Of a stretch of 64,000 nucleotides of DNA, positions 7,961 through 17,326 are shown in pieces (positions within the stretch are counted from its first letter, which is position 1; every line of letters begins with the position of its first letter). Origin of the DNA: Nocardioides sp. LHD-245 (GTDB lineage Bacteria; Actinomycetota; Actinomycetes; Propionibacteriales; Nocardioidaceae). Location of the stretch: positions 1 to 64,000 of the forward strand of contig NZ_JAVFWN010000006.1 in NCBI RefSeq assembly GCF_030929495.1, in the 5' to 3' direction. Under the pieces are notes generated by a model, which made no database searches, had not been told where the DNA came from, and was given only the letters and a program-made list of their open reading frames with translations. The position numbers and the translations under genes were made by a program.

Positions 7961-10777
7961 ATGTCTGCATCCCAGGCGCGCCGCAGGACCCGGTCCGCGG
8001 CGCTGCTCGTCACGTCCGTCGCCACGGGGGCGGCGTTCGCCCTGTCCGTCCCGCTGGCCACGCCGGCCCACGCCGATCCGCTGCCGGCGGCGTTCACCGG
8101 ATCGGCGCACGCCGACCTGGTGAACCTGCCGGTCGACGTCCTCGACGCCTCGGCCGCGAGCGTCCCGCTCGGGCATGCCTTCACCACCGTCGACAGCACC
8201 CTGGCCACCGACAACGTCCGGGCGGACTCCGCCAACGTGGACGTGGCGCTGGCCGGCATCCCGATCGACCTGGACAGCCTCGGCGTCACCGCACCGCCTT
8301 CGGACTCGGCGTCCGACACGCTGGTGCCGCTGGACCTCGGCGCGCTGGCCGACGTCGACGCGATCGAGCGTGACGTCGAGGCCAACTACGTCAGCGCGAC
8401 GTCATGCCCGCCACTCGTCGGCACCGAGCGCCTGCTCGGCCGGGCGAGCAGCTCCGTGGCCTCGGTCGGCCTGCTGAGCGACGTGGCGACGATCGGCGCG
8501 ATCCAGGCGACCACGACGACCAAGCTCGTCGACGCCGACTCCGACGGCCACTCCGACATGGTGTCCGAGACCAGTACCACGGTGGGCGACGTCCAACTGC
8601 TCCCCGCGGTCGCGGGCGGGATCACGGTCCGGCTCTCGGACGCGGTCGTCACGCGGGCGACCTCGGACGGCACGACCGGCACGTCCGCGGTCGTCAGCCC
8701 CGGCGTCACCGCCGCGGTCCTCGTGGCCGGCCTCCCGATCGCCACCGTCGACCTCGGCCAGGGCCAGGTCGACGTCCCGGTCAACCTCGGCCTGGCCTCG
8801 GTCAACCTGAGGATCGGACTGGCCAACTTCACCGACAGCTCCTCCGGCGCGACCGGCGCGGGCGCGCTCGACGCCGTGCTGCGCATCCAGCTGCAGGCGT
8901 CGCTGCTCGGCACCGACCTCGCCGACCTCGACCTCGCCATCGGCGCGGGCACCGTGGAGGCGGCGGCCCCGGCCGGCGGCGTCGAGTGCGGCGCCCTCGA
9001 CCCGGTCGCCGACACGGTGATCACCTCGCCCGCCGAGGGATCCACCGTCACCGACGCGACCCCCGACATCACCGGCACCGGCGAACCCAACTCCACCGTC
9101 ACCCTCGTCATCGACAGCGGCACCCCCATCACCGTCCCCGTCAGCCCCACCGGCACCTGGACCCACACCCCCACCACCGACCTCACCGAAGGCACCCACA
9201 CCATCACCGCCGACGGGAACGCCAACGGCACCGGGACCGACGACACCACCACCTTCACCGTCGACGCCGTACCCACAGCCGACACGGTGATCACCTCGCC
9301 CGCCGACGGATCCACCGTCACCGACGCGACCCCCGACATCACCGGCACCGGCGAACCCAACTCCACCGTCACCCTCGTCATCGACAGCGGCACCCCCATC
9401 ACCGTCCCCGTCAGCCCCACCGGCACCTGGACCCACACCCCCACCACCGACCTCACCGAAGGCACCCACACCATCACCGCCGACGGGAACGCCAACGGCA
9501 CCGGGACCGACGACACCACCACCTTCACCGTCGACACCGACGTCGACGACGATGGTCTGACCGCCGCTGAGGAGGCCGAGCACAACACCGATCCGAACGA
9601 CCCCGACAGCGACGAGGACGCCATCAACGATGGTGATGAGGTCTCGGGCGCCGGCAACGAGTACGACGGCACCGCGACGAGCCCGACCGACGACGACTCC
9701 GACGACGACGGCCTGCTGGATGGCGAGGAGAACGACCACTCGACCAACCCCAATGACGCGGACACCGACGGCGGCACCGTCAACGACGGCGACGAGGTCG
9801 ACAACGGCACCGACCCGCTCGACCCGGCCGACGACGTCATCGACGGCACCGTGATCACGGCACCGGCCGACGGCGGCACGGTCACCGACGCCACGCCGAC
9901 CATCTCCGGCACGGCCGAGCCGAACTCGACCGTGGGAGTCAGCGTCGACGGCGGAACCGCGGTCGACGTCACGGTGGGCCCCGACGGCATGTGGAACTAC
10001 ACGCCCACCACCGCCCTCCCCGACGGCAGCCACACCGTCACGGTCGACGGCGACGCCAACGGCGCCGGCACGGACGACACGGTGACCTTCAGCGTCGAGA
10101 CCGAGGCGACCGACACCGACGGCGACGGCATCCCGGACGGCGAGGAGTCGGAGAACGGCACGGACCCGAACAACCCGGACACCGACAACGACGGGCTGAA
10201 CGACGGCGCCGAGCAGACGGCGGGCACGGACCCGAACAAGGCGGACACCGACGGTGACGGCCTCCTGGACGGCCAGGAGGTCAACGGGCCGACCGGTTGC
10301 GTCACCGTGACCGGCGCCGTGAGCAGCACCAACCCGCTGAAGCCCGACACCGACGGCGACGGGCTGACCGACGGCCAGGAGGTCAAGGGGATGAACATCC
10401 AGCAGGTCTTCCACACCAACCGCGGCAAGCCGCGGAAGGCGAAGACCATCGGCCTGGTCAAGACCAACCCCTGCAACACCGACACCGACGGCGACCGGCT
10501 GACCGACTTCCAGGAGGTCACCGGCATCAAGATCGGCCAGAAGATCACCCGCTCGAAGGCCAACGGCGGGACGTACAAGATCAAGGTCCGGATGACCGAT
10601 CCGACCCGTGCCGACACCGACAGGGACGGGCTGACCGACCACCAGGAGGTCACCGGTTCGAAGAACAAGCGGTTCAAGAAGCGCAAGACCGATCCGACGC
10701 TCGCCGACACCGACTGGGGCGGCGGCCGCGACGGCCGGGAGGTCAAGAGCAAGACGGACCCGAGCCGCCACGGCTGA
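7961..10777 (+). CDS. Large secreted calcium-binding protein with TSP3 and Ig-like repeats
   Basis: A 938-residue exported protein. The signal peptide is about 1-39 (RRRTRSAALLVTSVATGAAFA ending in AHA). Residues ~40-345 are a Ser/Thr/Asp-rich domain I do not recognise. Two near-identical 90-residue Ig-like units follow (ITSPAxGSTVTDATPDITGT), then TSP3-type Asp-rich repeats, a third diverged Ig-like unit, and a second TSP3 array with DTDGDGLLDGQEV-type calcium loops to the C-terminus. No LPxTG motif or C-terminal membrane helix is present. A good ribosome site (GGAGGGAG) precedes the ATG. Probably an envelope-associated adhesin or structural protein; function is inference. The dispersed Ig and TSP3 modules suggest growth by unit duplication. 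Confidence 0.8.
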   Translation: MSASQARRRTRSAALLVTSVATGAAFALSVPLATPAHADPLPAAFTGSAHADLVNLPVDVLDASAASVPLGHAFTTVDSTLATDNVRADSANVDVALAGIPIDLDSLGVTAPPSDSASDTLVPLDLGALADVDAIERDVEANYVSATSCPPLVGTERLLGRASSSVASVGLLSDVATIGAIQATTTTKLVDADSDGHSDMVSETSTTVGDVQLLPAVAGGITVRLSDAVVTRATSDGTTGTSAVVSPGVTAAVLVAGLPIATVDLGQGQVDVPVNLGLASVNLRIGLANFTDSSSGATGAGALDAVLRIQLQASLLGTDLADLDLAIGAGTVEAAAPAGGVECGALDPVADTVITSPAEGSTVTDATPDITGTGEPNSTVTLVIDSGTPITVPVSPTGTWTHTPTTDLTEGTHTITADGNANGTGTDDTTTFTVDAVPTADTVITSPADGSTVTDATPDITGTGEPNSTVTLVIDSGTPITVPVSPTGTWTHTPTTDLTEGTHTITADGNANGTGTDDTTTFTVDTDVDDDGLTAAEEAEHNTDPNDPDSDEDAINDGDEVSGAGNEYDGTATSPTDDDSDDDGLLDGEENDHSTNPNDADTDGGTVNDGDEVDNGTDPLDPADDVIDGTVITAPADGGTVTDATPTISGTAEPNSTVGVSVDGGTAVDVTVGPDGMWNYTPTTALPDGSHTVTVDGDANGAGTDDTVTFSVETEATDTDGDGIPDGEESENGTDPNNPDTDNDGLNDGAEQTAGTDPNKADTDGDGLLDGQEVNGPTGCVTVTGAVSSTNPLKPDTDGDGLTDGQEVKGMNIQQVFHTNRGKPRKAKTIGLVKTNPCNTDTDGDRLTDFQEVTGIKIGQKITRSKANGGTYKIKVRMTDPTRADTDRDGLTDHQEVTGSKNKRFKKRKTDPTLADTDWGGGRDGREVKSKTDPSRHG
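9008..9535 (+). repeat. Two 258-bp tandem Ig-like coding repeats
   Basis: Copies at 9008-9265 and 9278-9535 (period 270 bp) appear identical by eye except for one G/C change that swaps Glu for Asp. Near identity at silent sites points to a recent duplication or gene conversion inside the secreted-protein gene. Confidence 0.9.
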
Positions 10778-10796
10778 TCCGACCGACGCCGACACG

Positions 10797-10828
10797 ACGG
10801 TCCCGCGGGCACGTGCCCGCGGGACCGT
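10797..10828. terminator. Perfect 32-bp palindromic terminator
   Basis: ACGGTCCCGCGGGCAC directly abuts its own reverse complement GTGCCCGCGGGACCGT, 19 bases after the secreted-protein stop codon. The hairpin lies just before the -10 box of the next gene. Confidence 0.8.
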
Positions 10829-10834
10829 TGTCAC

Positions 10835-10847
10835 TAGGGTGGATGTG
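10835..10847 (+). promoter_or_regulatory. -10 box placed for leaderless mRNA
   Basis: TAGGGT at 10835-10840 ends six bases before the GTG start at 10847; there is no ribosome site between them. The -35 zone would fall in the preceding terminator stem. Confidence 0.55.
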
Positions 10848-11566
10848 TGGACGCGGAGGAGATCGCCAAGTCGGCCGCACTCGAGCACCGGCACTGGTGG
10901 TACGCCGCCCGGCGGGCGCTCGTGCGCCGGACCGTCCGGGCCTGGCCGGCGGGTCGGGCGATCGACGTCGGATGCGGCATGGGCGGCAACACCGCGGTCC
11001 TGCGCGAGCTGGGATGGCGGGCGGTCGGCGTCGAGTACACCGACACCGGCGCCGGCATCGCCGCGGCCCGCGGCATCCCGGTGGTCCGCGGCGACGGCCG
11101 GAGGCTGCCCGTGGCCGACGCCTCGGTGGACCTGGTCATGTCGACCGACGCCTGGGAGCACATCGACGACGACCGGGCCGTGGCGCGGGAGACGGCGCGG
11201 GTGCTGCGGCCCGGGGGCCGCGCGCTCATCGCGGTCCCGGCCGGCATGGCCCTGTGGAGCGGCCACGACGTGGCCCTCGGGCACGTCCGGCGCTACGAGC
11301 GGCAGCAGCTCGCCGACCTCGCGACCGGCGCCGGCCTGGTCATCGACGATCTCTGGTCGTGGAACGTCCTGCTCCGCCCGGTGGTGCGCGCCCGCCGGCG
11401 CAACAAGCACGCCGCCGAGAGCGAGATGGAGGACGTCCACCCGGTGCTCAACGCCGGCCTGCGGGCCGCCCTCGCGGTCGAGCGGGCGCTCCCGGTCCGG
11501 CGACTGCCCGGCGTCAGCCTGGTGCTCCTCGCCCACCGACCCGTGCCGGGTCAGTCGAAGCGGTAG
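10847..11566 (+). CDS. Class I SAM-dependent methyltransferase
   Basis: A 239-residue methyltransferase. Motif I is AIDVGCGMGGN, followed by VGVEYTD, the DAWEHIDDDRAVARETARVL segment and LRPGGRALIAVP. The N-terminal EHRHWWYAARRALVRRTV is typical of methyltransferases found in glycan loci. It converges on, and overlaps by 16 bases, another methyltransferase gene that closes the AftD operon, so it probably acts on the same glycan or lipid carrier; this is inference from position. The GTG start is set by the leaderless spacing. Confidence 0.8.
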   Translation: MDAEEIAKSAALEHRHWWYAARRALVRRTVRAWPAGRAIDVGCGMGGNTAVLRELGWRAVGVEYTDTGAGIAAARGIPVVRGDGRRLPVADASVDLVMSTDAWEHIDDDRAVARETARVLRPGGRALIAVPAGMALWSGHDVALGHVRRYERQQLADLATGAGLVIDDLWSWNVLLRPVVRARRRNKHAAESEMEDVHPVLNAGLRAALAVERALPVRRLPGVSLVLLAHRPVPGQSKR

Positions 11567-12357
11567 ATCCGCGGCTCGAGGAGCGCGCCGTCCCCCCGGC
11601 GCAGCTCGGGGCGCACGACGTCGTCGTACCTGACCGGCGTACGACGGCGCGGCTTGCGATAGGTCAGCGCGGCCGTGAGCGCACGGGCGACGAGGGCCTC
11701 GGTGCCGCGGGTGTGGTGCGCCTCGGAGTTGACGGTGCGCTCGACGAAGGCGGGGTCGTGGGTCCCGACGGTGCGCACCGGCTGGGTGCCGCTCCAGCGC
11801 AGGGCGATGACGTTGTGGTGGTGCCGGCTGTCGATCAGACGCTTCACCGGATCGGCGAGCTCGGCCCGGCGCAGGTAGGCGTCGATCTCGGGGTCGAAGC
11901 TCGCCGCCTGCTTCGCCTCCAGCACCAGGGTCGGCGGCTGCGTGGAGTCGTCCAGGCGGCACCACCACAGATGGCTGGGGAAGTCGACGATCTTGGCCGC
12001 GGCGGCCTCCGGCACCTCGATGTAGCCGGCCTTCGCGACCCGGGTCAGCTCCCCCACCACTCCCACCGGGTCGGTGACGTGCTCGAGGACGTGCGAGCAG
12101 ATGGCGTAGTCGAAGACCCCGTCGGCGAAGGGCATCGCCGACGCGTCGGCGTCGAACAGCGGCCGGTCGACCCGGGTGCGGCCGCTGCCCGACCGCTGCC
12201 CGGCGTACGCGTCGCCGGGATAGCGGTCGAGCAGCACGTCGGCGCGCCACGACGGCTTGTCCCCGCTGCCGACGTCGAGGACCAGGCCGTCGTCGGGGAT
12301 CGGCAGTCCGATCCGGCTGTCGTAGAAGGCGCGCAGCCGCTCTCTGATCTCCTGCAT
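11551..12357 (-). CDS. SAM methyltransferase-like protein of glycan locus
   Basis: A 268-residue protein with a class I methyltransferase core: LVLDVGSGDKP, then DADASAMPFADGVFDYAICS and SHVLEHVTDPVGVVGELTRV. The C-terminal half (AYLRRAELADPVKRLIDSRH onward) is unlike common methyltransferases. CAGGAG precedes the ATG. It is the last gene of the run that begins at the AftD-like gene and starts 17 bases after the DUF3068 gene. The acceptor is unknown; O-methylation of an envelope sugar would fit the context. Confidence 0.7.
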   Translation of the reverse strand: MQEIRERLRAFYDSRIGLPIPDDGLVLDVGSGDKPSWRADVLLDRYPGDAYAGQRSGSGRTRVDRPLFDADASAMPFADGVFDYAICSHVLEHVTDPVGVVGELTRVAKAGYIEVPEAAAAKIVDFPSHLWWCRLDDSTQPPTLVLEAKQAASFDPEIDAYLRRAELADPVKRLIDSRHHHNVIALRWSGTQPVRTVGTHDPAFVERTVNSEAHHTRGTEALVARALTAALTYRKPRRRTPVRYDDVVRPELRRGDGALLEPRIYRFD

Positions 12358-12374
12358 GCTCCTGATTCTCCGGG

Positions 12375-13346
12375 TCAGACCCCGGCCAGCTCCTGGTCAC
12401 GTCGCTCGGCGCCGTCGCCGCCACGGCGTGCGGCGCGGCCGAGGAAGAGGCCCGCGGCGACGAGGGCCACCCCGAGCAGCACCAGCAGGGCCGGGAAGAG
12501 CAGCTTCATCCCGCCCAGCAGCGTGGCGTTGGACTTCGCGTCGTCGACCAGCTCGTCGACCTGGTCCTGGGTGTACTGGACGGTTCCGGTGAAGGCGGGG
12601 ACGCTGACGCCGTCGTAGCGCAGCTCCTGGACCCGGTCCTCGACCCGGTCGACCGGCGAGCCGGTCTTCGGCTCGACGTAGAAGGTGCGGGTCATGCCGT
12701 ACCACATCTCGGCCTGGACCGACGCCTCGGTCGAGCCGAACACGGAGCCGGGAACCTCGCGACCCTCGATCACGGTGGGCTCGATGCGCTGGACGAACTT
12801 GTAGACGGTGAGCCCGTCGATCGTCTCCTCGCCCTCGTAGGTGGCGGGGACGGCCTCGCCCACGTTGTCGTCCCAGACCGGGTAGTCCTTCTTCTTCGTG
12901 TCGAAGGGGAACTTGTAGATCTGGCCCTTGCGGACCGCGGGCTCGCGTTCACCGGCGGCCACCTCGGTCCACGAGTCGCACTTCGCGCAGTCCACCGCCG
13001 CGCCGCTGGTGCCGTCGAACGGCGCCCGCTCACGGGACTGCTGGAAGATCGTGCCGTCGGCCCGCTTGACCGTGGTGGAGTTGACCCACACCACGACGCC
13101 GTCGGGCGCGTCCGCACCGCTGTCGGCGATCGTGCGGGAACTGATCTCCAAGTCGGTGGTCTCGGGCGCGAGCACGTCGGGGTCGGAGTTGAAGACCTCG
13201 GCGCCGTCGGCCTCGAGCTCGGTGACGCCCTCGTAGTCGGGTGGGACGGTGGCGAGGACCGGGTAGGCGTAGAAGCGGACCAGGGCGGCCGCCACGATCA
13301 GGAAGACACCGAGTCCGACGGACACGGCGGCGAGCTTGCTGCGCAT
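12375..13346 (-). CDS. DUF3068 (PorA-like) membrane protein
   Basis: A 323-residue protein with one N-terminal helix (LAAVSVGLGVFLIVAAALV), a ~240-residue external domain and a C-terminal helix (LLFPALLVLLGVALVAAGL) followed by an Arg-rich end. The pattern FYAYPVLATVPPDY near the start and the repeated short strands match DUF3068, an actinobacterial family of unknown role. Neighbouring glycosyltransferase genes suggest it helps place or hold the glycan outside the membrane. The external domain has a CAKC cysteine pair (residues ~120-123). GAGAGG lies before the ATG. Confidence 0.75.
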   Translation of the reverse strand: MRSKLAAVSVGLGVFLIVAAALVRFYAYPVLATVPPDYEGVTELEADGAEVFNSDPDVLAPETTDLEISSRTIADSGADAPDGVVVWVNSTTVKRADGTIFQQSRERAPFDGTSGAAVDCAKCDSWTEVAAGEREPAVRKGQIYKFPFDTKKKDYPVWDDNVGEAVPATYEGEETIDGLTVYKFVQRIEPTVIEGREVPGSVFGSTEASVQAEMWYGMTRTFYVEPKTGSPVDRVEDRVQELRYDGVSVPAFTGTVQYTQDQVDELVDDAKSNATLLGGMKLLFPALLVLLGVALVAAGLFLGRAARRGGDGAERRDQELAGV

Positions 13347-13361
13347 GGGCGGAGGAACCTC

Positions 13362-14597
13362 TCAGACGGCCACGCGGTCGCGTGGGTGGTGACGGTCGGG
13401 CCGCGTGGACACGTGCCCGAGGAGTTGGTGGGTCAGCTCGCGCGCCTGCGCGCGCATCTGCGACCAGTCGAACTTGTGGGCCCAGGCCACGCACGCCTCC
13501 GCGCGCAGGACCCGGACTCCGGGATCGTCGGCGTCGACCAGCGCACCGGTCAGCGCCTCGGTGAGGTGGTCGACGACGATGGCCGGGTCCGCGCTGTCCG
13601 GGACCAGCCAGCCGCTCTCGCCCGGACGGATCGAGTCGCGCAGTCCGGGGACGTCGCGGGCGACGGTGGGGACGCCGTGGGCGGCCGCGTCGATGACGGC
13701 CTGACCCCAGCCCTCCGCGTCGGAGGCGCACACGTGCACCGCCGCCCGGGCCAGCAGGGCGTCCTTCTCCTCCACGGACAGGAAGCCGTGGAAGGTGACC
13801 TGGTCCGCGAGGCCGGACTCGGCGGTCAGCGCGACCAACCGATCGCGCTCGGGACCGCGGCCGACGACGTCGACGCGCAGGCGTCGCCCGGCGAGCTCGG
13901 CCCGCGCCTGCGCGCGTCGGACGGCCTCGATCGCCAGATCGACCCGCTTGTGGGTGACCAGCCGGCCGAGGACGACGATCCGGTCCGGGTCCTTGGCCGC
14001 CGGGTCCAGCAGATCGGCGGACCGGTCGGCGGAGGGCAGGTCCGCGCCGTTCTCGAGGATCCGGATGTCGCCGGTCCAGCCGAGCTGGTCGCGCATCTCG
14101 GCGACGGTCGACAGCGACACCGCCGCGGTGACCTGGCGCTGGTAGACACGGCGCATCGCGACCCGCTCCAGCCACCGGCCGAAGGCCGCCACCGGCGCCG
14201 GGAAGTGCACCGCGAACTGCGCCTGGTGGACGTGGTGCACCAGCAGCAGGGCCGGCGTCGCGCGGCGCAGAACCAGTGGTGAGAAGGACGGCAGCCCGCA
14301 GGCGGGGTCGATCACGGCGTCGATCCGGCGGCGGTGGCGCAGCAGCCACGCCAGCACGAACGGGTAGAAGGTCAGCGCGCCGCCGCCCCGGCGTACGGCG
14401 ATGCCGTCGCGGGTCTCGCGCGCGGCCTGACCCTCGTCGCGGGCGGTGACGAAGTGGACCTGCGCACCCGCCTCACGCAGGGCCCGGGCGAACTGCCAGG
14501 CGTAGATCTCCGCGCCGCCGGCCAGCGAGTGGTCCAGGTCGCGCCAGTTGACGACGACCAGACGCCGGCCGGCCAGGTCTGGCTCGGGGCGCCCCAT
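13362..14597 (-). CDS. GT4-family glycosyltransferase
   Basis: A 411-residue GT-B glycosyltransferase. The N-terminal domain carries LDHSLAGGAEIYAWQFARAL, and the C-terminal nucleotide-sugar site carries RIVVLGRLVTHKRVDLAIEA, then VCASDAEGWGQAVIDAAAHG with the retaining-type E-x7-E-like arrangement. ATG at 14597 overlaps the TGA of the preceding GT2 gene by one base, so the two are translationally coupled. It probably adds a sugar to a lipid-linked or extending glycan at the inner membrane face. The sugar donor and acceptor cannot be read from sequence. Confidence 0.85.
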   Translation of the reverse strand: MGRPEPDLAGRRLVVVNWRDLDHSLAGGAEIYAWQFARALREAGAQVHFVTARDEGQAARETRDGIAVRRGGGALTFYPFVLAWLLRHRRRIDAVIDPACGLPSFSPLVLRRATPALLLVHHVHQAQFAVHFPAPVAAFGRWLERVAMRRVYQRQVTAAVSLSTVAEMRDQLGWTGDIRILENGADLPSADRSADLLDPAAKDPDRIVVLGRLVTHKRVDLAIEAVRRAQARAELAGRRLRVDVVGRGPERDRLVALTAESGLADQVTFHGFLSVEEKDALLARAAVHVCASDAEGWGQAVIDAAAHGVPTVARDVPGLRDSIRPGESGWLVPDSADPAIVVDHLTEALTGALVDADDPGVRVLRAEACVAWAHKFDWSQMRAQARELTHQLLGHVSTRPDRHHPRDRVAV

Positions 14598-15361
14598 CAG
14601 TGGCTCCCCACGAGTGCCACCGGGGTGGGCACGCCCACCGGCCCGGGCCGGTCGAGAGAACGGCAGCGCCAGGCGATGCGGGCCAGCTCGGCGAAGGCCG
14701 CCGCTCCGTGCCGGGACGGCACGAACGTGGAGCCCGGCACGTCGATCCAGGTCACCGGGATCTCCTGGAGCTCGGCGCCGGCCGCGCGCAGCCGCACCAG
14801 CAGCTCGACGTCGAAGGAGAAGCCCGCGGTCCGCAGGCCGCGCACGGCCTGGCGGGCGACGCTGCCCCGGAACACCTTGAAGCCGCACTGGGTGTCGGCG
14901 ACGCCGGGAACCAGCCGGCCGGCCAGGCGCCGGTAGGCCGCCGCACCGAGCGAGCGGGTGCGGCAGTGCCGCGCCGCGGTCTCGCTCCCGGCCACGGCGC
15001 GCGAACCGATGACGACGTCGGCGCCGAGCAGCAGGTGCCGCCAGGCCTCCTCGATCGCGTCGAGCCCGGTCGCTCCGTCGGCGTCCATGAAGCACACCAG
15101 GTCGGCGTCGGTGGCCAGCAGGCCCGCCCGCACGGCGGCGCCCTTCCCCCGGCGCGCGCAGCGGACCACCCGGACCGGCAGCGCGGTCGAGTCGGCCGCC
15201 CGCGCGACCTCGGCGGTGCGGTCGGTGCTGGCGTTGTCGACGACGAGCACCTCCACGCGGCCGAGCACCCCGCGGTGCGCCGTCACGTGACGACGCAGCT
15301 CGCGCAAGGTGCGCGGCAGCCGGCGCTCCTCGTTGTACGCCGGAATGACGATCTGCAGCAT
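14597..15361 (-). CDS. GT2-family polyprenyl-phosphate sugar synthase
   Basis: A 254-residue GT-A glycosyltransferase like dolichyl-phosphate glucosyl/mannosyltransferases. It starts MLQIVIPAYNEERRLPRTLR and has VDNASTDRT, the metal-binding FMDADG, and QCGFKVFRG. GGAGGG is five bases before ATG 15361, which rules out the longer frame. Such enzymes make polyprenyl-phosphate sugars, the donors used by GT-C enzymes outside the membrane. Two GT-C-like proteins are encoded upstream in the same run, making that role attractive, though the sugar is unknown. Confidence 0.8.
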   Translation of the reverse strand: MLQIVIPAYNEERRLPRTLRELRRHVTAHRGVLGRVEVLVVDNASTDRTAEVARAADSTALPVRVVRCARRGKGAAVRAGLLATDADLVCFMDADGATGLDAIEEAWRHLLLGADVVIGSRAVAGSETAARHCRTRSLGAAAYRRLAGRLVPGVADTQCGFKVFRGSVARQAVRGLRTAGFSFDVELLVRLRAAGAELQEIPVTWIDVPGSTFVPSRHGAAAFAELARIAWRCRSLDRPGPVGVPTPVALVGSH

Positions 15362-15467
15362 CGGACCCTCCCAAGCCGTCTGCTCAACCCGTCCCCTTCG
15401 CGGAGGACGTACGACGAACCCACGCACCCGGGTGACAGGACGTCACGGAGGCGCAGGCGAGGGCGAC

Positions 15468-15599
15468 CTACTGGTCGGCGTAGCTGTAGAGCTTCTCGTT
15501 GCTGACGGGCTTGTGCTCACCCTGCGCGGCGTTGACGCCGGCGACGAGGACGACGGTCGAGGCGAGAGCCCCCACCACAGTGGCGATGATCGTGTTCAT
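15468..15599 (-). CDS. DUF2613-like 43-residue membrane micropeptide
   Basis: A 43-residue product, MNTIIATVVGALASTVVLVA followed by GVNAAQ and a short polar tail ending in KLYSYADQ. One membrane helix fills most of it. GGGAGGGG precedes the ATG. Size, sequence style and position beside an AftD-like gene match the DUF2613 family (for example the small gene next to aftD in mycobacteria, from memory). It could be a subunit or stabiliser of the large GT-C enzyme, which is inference. Confidence 0.65.
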   Translation of the reverse strand: MNTIIATVVGALASTVVLVAGVNAAQGEHKPVSNEKLYSYADQ

Positions 15600-15667
15600 G
15601 CGCTGGTCCCCTCCCAAAGACCGGCACAGAGCATCAGTCCCCATGACTGTCATGAATGTGATGCCCG

Positions 15668-17326
15668 TTACTCCCTACTCGTGAGTATCCATGCGGCACC
15701 GGCCAAAAGCAAAAGAAACGCGCAAGTGTGTCCGATCGACAGGAGGATCTGGCGCGACCGGAGCGCGCCCTTCGTGACGTGCGTCACGGCGGCGTCGGGG
15801 GCGAGGTCGACCAGCCGCAGCCCCTCACCGTCGTACGCGATCCGCCCCGGCGGGACCTCAGGGTCCCCCATGCCGCGCTCGACGAGCACCCAGCGCACGC
15901 CGAGGGCCCGCAGGGCGGCCGCGGGATCGGGGTCGGCGAGGGCACCGGTCACCGCCACCACGCGCGGGTCCTCGGCCGGGACGACACGGCCCCCGCCCAG
16001 CAGCACGCGGTCGTCGACGAGCACCTCGCCGGGCAGCAGGCGGGGCGCGGGATCGAGGACCGCACGGCGGTGATTCCAGGCATAGCCGCGGTAGGACCCC
16101 ACCCACGGCAGCACGACGGTGGTGTCCTCGGGCCCCACGAGCTCGGCGACGTCCGTCCACGCCTCGGGGTACGACGAGCGCTGCAGCTCCCCGAGAGCGC
16201 CCCACGCCAGGCTGGGCAGGAGCAGCAGCGGAGCGAGCACGCCGAGGGCGACGACGCTCCACAGCGCCGGGACGCCCGGCCGGATCCGTTCGCGCACCGC
16301 CGTCACGGAGTGTGCGGAGCCGACCGCGAGGACCAGGCCCAGCGGGGCCAGGAACCGGTGGGAGTCGCGCAGCAGGGCCAGTCCGGGCACGGAGTCGGCC
16401 AACCGCTCCAGCAGGTCGCTGCCGCCGGGCATCGCCGGGACGAGCGCGAGGAGGAGCGCGGCGCCGCCCAGGAGCGCCCAGCGCCGTCGGTCCGGGCCGC
16501 TGCGGGCCAGCCCGGCCAGCGCCACCAGGCTGAGCAGGCACGACAGCAGCACCAGCGCCGCGCTGGTGCGCTCGGCAGGCACGATGGAGGTCTTCCAGAT
16601 GCCGCCCAGGGACAGCACGCTCGCCGCCGTACCGGCCGCGGACTCGGCGCGTGCGGCGAAGCCCTCGAACACACCGTCGGTCGTCACCCGGGCGGCCGTC
16701 GCGGTGACGGCGGGCAGTGCCCAGGTCAGGTTCGCGCCGACCGCCAGCACGGCCGCCCGCCACCAGACCCGGCGGTCCCTGCCGAGCGCGAGGACGGCGA
16801 GGACCCCGACCGCCATCACGCCGCTCGACGGGCTGCACAGCGCGGACAGGACGAGCATCACCGCGGCGGGTCCCCAGTCGCGCGGGTGTGCGCGCAGCCG
16901 GAGCGCGGCGCGCGCCACCCAGGGCAACAGCAGGTAGCCGAGCAGGATCGCCCACTGCCCGATCAACAGGCGCTCGTAGACCCACGGGTTCCAGCAGAAC
17001 AGGGTGATCGCGGCGGCGCGCGCGTACCAGCGCTGGTCGGGCACCAGCCGGGCGACGCCCAGGCCGCCCGCGACGAAGCCCCCGACGAGCAGCAGCCGCT
17101 GGACCGCGCTTCCGGGCACCACGTGGGTCGCCAGCGAGACCAGCGCGTCCATCGGGACCGCGCGCGGCAGTGAGCCGTCGAGACCCAGCCAGGCGCTCTT
17201 CCAGGGCTGGCGTGGGACGAACACCATGTCGCCGACCAGCCAGTACCCGCCGCCGACGAGCAGGGGGCCGAGCACGAGCGCGGTCACCGCCACGGTCACC
17301 GCGAGGTCGGGGCTTGGCCGCCTCAC
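15668..17326 (-). CDS. GT-C-like polytopic membrane protein
   Basis: A 552-residue protein with about a dozen hydrophobic helices, starting at GTG 17326 whose first four bases (GTGA) contain the stop of the AftD-like gene. The first external loop has VGDMVFVPRQPWKSAWLGLD, placed like the catalytic Asp loop of GT-C enzymes. Later it has LGYLLLPWVARAALRLRAHP and a C-terminal extracytosolic stretch ending in one last helix. It lacks the long carbohydrate-binding tail of the neighbour. Probably a polyprenyl-sugar-using transferase working with the AftD-like protein; the activity is not proven by any motif I can see. Confidence 0.65.
   Translation of the reverse strand: MRRPSPDLAVTVAVTALVLGPLLVGGGYWLVGDMVFVPRQPWKSAWLGLDGSLPRAVPMDALVSLATHVVPGSAVQRLLLVGGFVAGGLGVARLVPDQRWYARAAAITLFCWNPWVYERLLIGQWAILLGYLLLPWVARAALRLRAHPRDWGPAAVMLVLSALCSPSSGVMAVGVLAVLALGRDRRVWWRAAVLAVGANLTWALPAVTATAARVTTDGVFEGFAARAESAAGTAASVLSLGGIWKTSIVPAERTSAALVLLSCLLSLVALAGLARSGPDRRRWALLGGAALLLALVPAMPGGSDLLERLADSVPGLALLRDSHRFLAPLGLVLAVGSAHSVTAVRERIRPGVPALWSVVALGVLAPLLLLPSLAWGALGELQRSSYPEAWTDVAELVGPEDTTVVLPWVGSYRGYAWNHRRAVLDPAPRLLPGEVLVDDRVLLGGGRVVPAEDPRVVAVTGALADPDPAAALRALGVRWVLVERGMGDPEVPPGRIAYDGEGLRLVDLAPDAAVTHVTKGALRSRQILLSIGHTCAFLLLLAGAAWILTSRE

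Noticed and set aside
8386..12424. Minus-strand open frame of up to 1340 codons opposite the TSP3 protein gene
   Set aside because: Pure antisense of Asp/Thr-rich repeats giving Gly/Val/Asp low complexity; the sense gene has signal peptide, ribosome site and terminator.
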